Position numbers and translations under genes: made by a program. The notes under the pieces were generated by a model, which saw nothing but the letters and a program-made list of their open reading frames with translations, searched no databases and was not told the DNA's origin. 32,368 nt of DNA from a virus. Positions 29,385 through 32,368 of this stretch are shown one piece after another. The stretch is from positions 1 to 32,368 of IMG/VR virus record IMGVR_UViG_3300032315_001010; one strand, 5' to 3'. How positions within the stretch are numbered: position 1 is the first letter of the stretch; every line of letters begins with the position of its first letter.

Positions 29385-29730
29385 CCTGATTTACATTGTG
29401 GCGTGTTTCGATGCGCTCTCCGGTCAGAACGCCGAGTTCTTTGATTGCCGCCACAGAGGCCGCGTGAGCGCGATCTTCCTTTGAGGCGACCAGCACCTCT
29501 TGAGCCTGCTCGATGAGCCAGGCGGCCGTCACAGCGGCTTTCAGGGCCAATGGTTTGCGGAGTTCGGCAATCCTTGCGGCGACGCTATCATTTGCTATCA
29601 GCCTCGCCGCATTGTCCTTCAGGGACTTGTACGCGCCCTTGTAGCCTGCCGCTTTGTAAGCGTCAGTCTGGTTCATGCCTTCGACGATGTATCGGCAGAA
29701 GCGTTCCTGCTGTTCGCTCAGGTCACTCAC
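29260..29730 (-). CDS. terS: Terminase small subunit
   Basis: This 156-residue protein recognises phage DNA to start packaging. The N-terminal part has the Terminase_2-like pattern LSEQQERFCRYIVEGMNQTDAYKAAGYKG, a helix-turn-helix, then a central helical oligomerisation domain (about 60-115) and a basic, Pro/Gly-rich tail. GTG 29730 makes a GTGA overlap with the previous stop and is preferred to TTG 29745. The 3' 125 bases overlap terL, so the C-terminal tail is coded in a region constrained by two frames. Confidence 0.88.
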   Translation of the reverse strand: MSDLSEQQERFCRYIVEGMNQTDAYKAAGYKGAYKSLKDNAARLIANDSVAARIAELRKPLALKAAVTAAWLIEQAQEVLVASKEDRAHAASVAAIKELGVLTGERIETRHNVNQDANEPSDLTRAQLLDIARSGRKGIAAPGNGRGEPDSVHPLH

Positions 29731-30101
29731 GACGCGTACGTCCAACCGTAATCGCTGCGCCAGTTCCCGTTCACCTCGACGTAACGCAGCTTCTCGATCC
29801 TCACGCGGCCGTCGCTGAACGTCACGGTTATGTCCGTGTCGCCGTAGCCCATGCCGAGACCAGTCGTGGTCAGCGTGACCTGGCCGGATGAGACGGCGAC
29901 AGAGCCGCTGATATTGCTGTCAGTGACAGCGGCAGTAATCGTCGCGCCATTCAACACGTCGGTGAAGTCTAGAACAGCTTTGCCTGTCTCGTCTTCACGT
30001 TGCTGCAAGACGAACCTCCCAACACGATGGTCTTTTGTGACGCCGCGCAAGACTTCGCGGTTGTTTTCGCGGTATCGGATGATCGGGTTGGGATAGGCCA
30101 T
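29727..30101 (-). CDS. Beta-rich virion-associated protein upstream of terminase
   Basis: This 124-residue protein starts at ATG 30101 with GAGGAAGGCGAG directly upstream. The first 40 residues are charged; the rest forms Ig-like strands (GATITAAVTDSNISGSVAV, SGQVTLTTTGLG, DTDITVTFSDG, RIEKLRYVEV). This resembles small fibre-adaptor or decoration proteins of phages, recalled and not searched. It is the first gene of the terminase transcript and overlaps terS by four bases. Confidence 0.65.
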   Translation of the reverse strand: MAYPNPIIRYRENNREVLRGVTKDHRVGRFVLQQREDETGKAVLDFTDVLNGATITAAVTDSNISGSVAVSSGQVTLTTTGLGMGYGDTDITVTFSDGRVRIEKLRYVEVNGNWRSDYGWTYAS

Positions 30102-30241
30102 CTCGCCTTCCTCTGCGTCACTTCACGAACTGTTGATTTGGAGACAGCCATGTAACTTGAAGCGGTAACGTATCCCGCAACAGGCGAATGCGTATGTTTG
30201 GGACATGCGCTGTGAAGCGCTGTGATGTTTGACAATCAATC
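30102..30241. promoter_or_regulatory. Divergent intergenic region between the late minus operon and a plus-strand membrane gene
   Basis: With the hairpin leader, the gap between the divergent genes is 196 bp. It carries a tandem direct repeat GCGCTGTGA at 30208-30216 and 30218-30226, and TTGACA at 30229-30234. No good -10 lies 16-18 bp after that TTGACA, so it is not called as a promoter. Late promoters for the terminase block must lie here, because the divergent gene has its own direction. No sigma-70 box pair was convincing on the minus strand. Confidence 0.4.
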
Positions 30242-30277
30242 GGGGCTGGCACGGCAGCAACCGTGTTCTCCAGCCCC
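30242..30277 (+). promoter_or_regulatory. Nested RNA hairpin in the leader of a membrane-protein gene
   Basis: An outer 8-bp stem GGGGCTGG/CCAGCCCC (30242-30249 with 30270-30277) directly continues into an inner stem CACGG/CCGTG (30250-30254 with 30261-30265) with loop CAGCAA and a TTCT bulge. Thirteen base pairs without mismatch are unlikely by chance at this site. No U-run follows on either strand, so it is not a simple terminator. The ribosome site of the 155-residue gene lies 10 bases further on. A regulatory leader or protein-binding RNA is inferred. Confidence 0.6.
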
Positions 30278-30297
30278 TAACGGGAAAGGACCCCGCT

Positions 30298-30765
30298 ATG
30301 ACCAAATATACCGCAGAAAAGCCTTTTGAACAGCAAGCCTGCCTTGCTTTCGTGGCCCTGTCTGTTGTCACAGCCACCCTCGGCTTCTGGGCCAAGGGTT
30401 GGCTTCCCGGAATGCTTCTCACCGTTGCGATGGTGGTGATCGTGTTCTTGCTGTCCCGCGCTGTGGAGCGTGTGATGGAAGCCTGGGAGACACGCAACTA
30501 CGCCACGGCGACCATCGCCGCAGTCCTCGGCGTAGGTTTCGGCTGCATCGAGGCCGGGCTTAACCACGTAGGCCTGGAACACCTCAACGCAGAATACGCC
30601 TTGGCCCCTGATTGGGCTCTCTGGCCCGCCTGTTTCTTCATCTCGCTGGTGAATGTGTTTGCCAGCTTCGGGTTCGCAAGGGCCATGAAGGACCACAGGC
30701 AGGTGGCTCCGGTTACAAATCCGGCCCGCCAGCTTGCCAGCATGCGCTGGAACAAAGTCGCCTAA
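30298..30765 (+). CDS. Four-helix membrane protein, separately expressed
   Basis: This 155-residue protein starts at ATG 30298 with GGGAAAGGA about 7 bases upstream. Predicted membrane helices lie at about 14-31, 35-53, 68-87 and 105-125, with a basic polar C-terminus (HRQVAPVTNPARQ...). The gene stands alone on the plus strand, with a structured leader before it and an intrinsic terminator after it. That is the usual design of a moron expressed from the prophage. Superinfection exclusion or host membrane change is inferred; no family was recognised. Confidence 0.75.
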   Translation: MTKYTAEKPFEQQACLAFVALSVVTATLGFWAKGWLPGMLLTVAMVVIVFLLSRAVERVMEAWETRNYATATIAAVLGVGFGCIEAGLNHVGLEHLNAEYALAPDWALWPACFFISLVNVFASFGFARAMKDHRQVAPVTNPARQLASMRWNKVA

Positions 30766-30766
30766 A

Positions 30767-31192
30767 TCAGACGCCCTCGGAGAAATCCGGGGGCGTTTTG
30801 CTTTCTGGCCCTATCCATTCCGACCGCTCACGAAGCAGGTTCAGCGAGTATCTGCGCTTTGCCTTTCGTCGGACGTCTTCGCGGACAATCGGCCGGTCGC
30901 TAAGAACCAGATGAAAACTACACCAGCCATCATCGGGACAGTCCGCCATCAACCAGACGTAGACGTGACGCCGACGCGCTGCTGCCAGCTTGAAGCCGAT
31001 GGCCCCGACAGCCTCGTCGCGTTCGGCCTCGAATGCGCAGCGTTGGTAGATGCGTTGAAGCTCGCTGGTTCCGGTATCGTCGGCAACCGTCAAAGAACTA
31101 ACGATGAAATCGAGGGTTGCGACGGTTTCGGGATCGGGTGACCAGCGCGCGGTTTCGATCTGCGTGACCATTTCGCGGCTGGGCAGGATCAT
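30767..31192 (-). CDS. Hypothetical protein, convergent with the membrane gene
   Basis: This 141-residue mixed alpha/beta protein starts at ATG 31192, which has AGGGG about 5 bases upstream. The order is a helix (SREMVTQIETARW), a segment VATLDFIVSSLTV, a charged helix (ERDEAVGAIGFKLAAARRR), strands (HVYVWLMADC, WCSFHLVLSD), and an Arg/Lys-rich end region (REDVRRKAKRRYS). No family was recognised. A terminator lies upstream, so it probably has its own promoter in 31193-31309. Confidence 0.62.
   Translation of the reverse strand: MILPSREMVTQIETARWSPDPETVATLDFIVSSLTVADDTGTSELQRIYQRCAFEAERDEAVGAIGFKLAAARRRHVYVWLMADCPDDGWCSFHLVLSDRPIVREDVRRKAKRRYSLNLLRERSEWIGPESKTPPDFSEGV
30771..30800 (+). terminator. 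Intrinsic terminator of the plus-strand membrane gene
   Basis: An 11-bp stem (30771-30781 with 30786-30796, one G-T pair) is closed by a GAAA tetraloop and followed by TTTTGCTTTC. It starts 5 bases after the stop of the 155-residue gene and overlaps the end of the convergent minus-strand gene. It mainly serves the plus strand; on the minus strand only CTGATTT follows. Confidence 0.85.
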
Positions 31193-31205
31193 GGCGCCCC
31201 TGAAT

Positions 31206-31235
31206 CAAAAATGGCGGCTCCACACAGGAACCGCC
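31206..31235 (-). terminator. Intrinsic terminator after the 35-residue membrane gene
   Basis: On the minus strand, a 9-bp stem GGCGGTTCC/GGAGCCGCC (one T-G pair) with loop TGTGT is followed by ATTTTTG. It lies about 75 bases after the stop at 31310-31312 and separates the right-end minus operon from the gene at 30767-31192. An inverted repeat CGATTT/AAATCG lies in the AT-richer stretch between. Confidence 0.7.
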
Positions 31236-31309
31236 ACTCTGAATTTACCAAGTAAAGCGATTTGTTGGCGTTGTAAATCGCAACTAGCAAATATGGCAGA
31301 ACTGGCAAA

Positions 31310-31417
31310 TCAGGTATTCCCGCCCGATCCGTGCTGGATCGCTTTCCACACGATCCACCCCAGAAGCGGCGCGACCGCAATCACCCCGATTAACAGCGCG
31401 ATTTGATCGATGCTCAT
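31310..31417 (-). CDS. Small single-helix membrane protein (35 residues)
   Basis: The ATG 31417 overlaps the stop of the 179-residue gene (ATGA). One hydrophobic segment (about residues 5-24, IALLIGVIAVAPLLGWIVW) is followed by a short polar tail (KAIQHGSGGNT). It lies just before a terminator. Coupling and position favour a true gene; function unknown. Confidence 0.55.
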   Translation of the reverse strand: MSIDQIALLIGVIAVAPLLGWIVWKAIQHGSGGNT

Positions 31418-31953
31418 GCCGCATCCGCCCGTGTGTAGCCTAGATGATCCGCCAGCGCGGTAAGCCCCACACACAGCACGTCAAGCGAGCGGGGCGGGGA
31501 CCCGTGCATGACGCGTTGCACCTCAAGGAGCGAGCGATACGAATAGCGCCGGATCGCTGTTACTGCGTCGAGGTACTCGGCAACGGCGGCGCGGGCCTGG
31601 TCGTAAGTCATGCCCCCTTCGCCGCTGCCTTGCACGAAGTCGCGAAGCTGGCCGGCAGTCAGCCTAGGCGCGCGGATGGCAACGACATACCGCGCATAGA
31701 CCGCGCGGGCGTAGCGGCCCGCGTGGTACTGTTCTTCAGTGAGGCGGGCGGCCACCCTATCGACGGGACAGACTTCCTCACGGACGGCCCTGTAATCGCC
31801 AAACAGGGCCTGTCTGCGGGCGATGGTTTCGGGCGTTGGTTCGACCGTCTCGCCGCGTGGTGTCTTGCGGCGTTCAATTTCGGCATCGGTTGGACGCAGG
31901 CCCCCTGACGGGTAGCGTGCGCCTGCCTTACGTGGTCTCCCCAATCGCCCCAT
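31414..31953 (-). CDS. Hypothetical phage protein (MGR.GRPRK.GARYPSG type)
   Basis: This 179-residue protein opens with a basic tail (MGRLGRPRKAGARYPSGGLR), followed by a helical core containing LTEEQYHAGRYARAVYARY and ending LCVGLTALADHLGY. A protein with this opening and a GRxTxxQYxAG core is common in temperate phages of alphaproteobacteria, recalled and not searched. Its role is unknown, but the basic N-terminus suggests DNA contact. It starts at ATG 31953, four bases after the preceding stop. Confidence 0.68.
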   Translation of the reverse strand: MGRLGRPRKAGARYPSGGLRPTDAEIERRKTPRGETVEPTPETIARRQALFGDYRAVREEVCPVDRVAARLTEEQYHAGRYARAVYARYVVAIRAPRLTAGQLRDFVQGSGEGGMTYDQARAAVAEYLDAVTAIRRYSYRSLLEVQRVMHGSPPRSLDVLCVGLTALADHLGYTRADAA

Positions 31954-31957
31954 TGGA

Positions 31958-32239
31958 TTACTCCGCTGCGCCGTTGGAGAGGGTCGCCTCGACGAACGTC
32001 ACGCCATCAAGGAAGGATACGGGCGCCACGACTTCCGGTGCGTCCTTGACCAGTACCATCGCCTCGTCGGCGCGGGACAGGCGATCCTGCGCTGCGAGGT
32101 ATGCGTCAGAAGCGGACGTGTAGTTGCGGTTTGCCGTGATCTGTTCAGCGCGGGCTTCCATCTGTGCGGCGAAGGCGTGTCGCACTGCGGCGCAGGCTTC
32201 CTTGAATTCGTTCAGGGCGAGTTTGTAGGCTTCGGTCAT
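31958..32239 (-). CDS. Hypothetical helical protein
   Basis: This 93-residue protein starts at ATG 32239 with AAGGAGCT about 5 bases upstream, a near-ideal ribosome site. Residues about 3-62 form an Ala/Glu/Arg-rich helix, probably a coiled coil. The rest is beta-like (MVLVKDAPEVVAPVSF, GVTFVEATL). No family was recognised. It lies 18 bases after the incomplete gene at the right edge. Confidence 0.65.
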   Translation of the reverse strand: MTEAYKLALNEFKEACAAVRHAFAAQMEARAEQITANRNYTSASDAYLAAQDRLSRADEAMVLVKDAPEVVAPVSFLDGVTFVEATLSNGAAE

Positions 32240-32257
32240 AGGTAGCTCCTTGGGTTG

Positions 32258-32368
32258 TTAGGACAGTCGCCGGGAGACATCCCCGGTGACGTAGGACCGC
32301 TTGCGCTTTGTTTCGGGCGGTCGGGGTACGCTGGTTACAATCGGTGCGGGCTGCTGACGGCCTTTGAC
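32258..32368 (-). CDS. C-terminal end of a gene cut by the right edge
   Basis: An open frame enters from the right edge and stops at TAA 32258-32260, giving 36 visible residues. The piece is basic and Pro-rich (VPRPPETKRKRSYVTG) and looks like the disordered tail of a DNA-acting early protein. The product cannot be named. It is on the same strand as the ATPase cut at the left edge. If the genome is circular, this belongs to the early/replication operon that starts at the Cro-like gene. Confidence 0.5.
   Translation of the reverse strand, partial: VKGRQQPAPIVTSVPRPPETKRKRSYVTGDVSRRLS

Noticed and set aside
30123-30497. Minus-strand 124-codon frame before the terminase operon
   Set aside because: It is antisense to the four-helix membrane gene and its hairpin leader, and has no ribosome site.
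31189-31380. Minus-strand 63-codon frame ending in an ATGA overlap with the 141-residue gene
   Set aside because: It starts with TTG without a ribosome site, overlaps the 35-residue membrane gene and runs through an intrinsic terminator hairpin.
1-32368. CRISPR array, insertion sequence or rRNA
   Set aside because: No regularly spaced repeats, transposase motifs or rRNA-like sequence were seen in either strand.

Overview
The window is the genome, or most of the genome, of a temperate tailed phage from a GC-rich host, most probably an alphaproteobacterium. That host guess rests on codon and GC style, TTG/GTG starts and a tRNA-Arg(TCT) attachment core; no host gene is present. The virion genes follow the order of a P22-like podovirus: small terminase, large terminase, P22-type portal, scaffold, coat, gp4-like adaptor, gp10-like plug, three probable internal/ejection proteins and a tailspike. 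No tape measure, sheath or tail tube is visible. The coat protein is of the N4-gp56 (DUF4043) type.

Layout. (1) 1-1722, minus strand: a Cro-like regulator, a RusA resolvase and a RecA-like/AAA ATPase that runs off the left edge. (2) 1723-1817: a divergent control region with repeated TTGTAC-type operator half-sites. (3) 1818-6532, plus strand: an S24-type repressor, a 56-residue two-helix membrane protein, a second operator/promoter region at 2643-2703, then twelve very small genes linked almost entirely by 1-4 bp start/stop overlaps, ending in a tyrosine integrase. (4) 6579-6628: the 3' half of tRNA-Arg(TCT), the likely attP core, flanked by short repeats that may be integrase arm sites. (5) 6710-10821, minus strand: a lysis block (small membrane proteins, a holin candidate, overlapping Rz/Rz1-like spanins, a lysozyme with a C-terminal membrane domain) plus membrane/coiled-coil proteins of unknown role. 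(6) 10850-11545, plus strand: a lone methyltransferase. (7) 11510-30101, minus strand: tailspike and the morphogenesis block up to terminase, interrupted only by a plus-strand pair of tiny membrane proteins (14214-14570) whose leaders are duplicated. (8) 30298-30765, plus strand: a four-helix membrane protein behind a strong RNA hairpin, closed by a terminator. (9) 30767-32368, minus strand: small hypothetical genes leading to an incomplete gene at the right edge.

How it works together. The repressor and Cro-like protein would set lysis/lysogeny through the divergent operators. The integrase would recombine attP with a host tRNA-Arg gene. The minus-strand early genes (ATPase, RusA) would serve replication and recombination. 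The long minus-strand block builds and packages the virion, and the 6.7-8.9 kb genes release it. attP lies inside the sequence and phage genes continue on both sides of it, so this is the excised or virion arrangement (circular or permuted) rather than a prophage cut at its att sites. The incomplete minus-strand genes at both edges fit a circular map, but this cannot be proved from the window.

Most small proteins have no recognisable family. Assignments rest on motifs and gene order read by eye; no database search was run.
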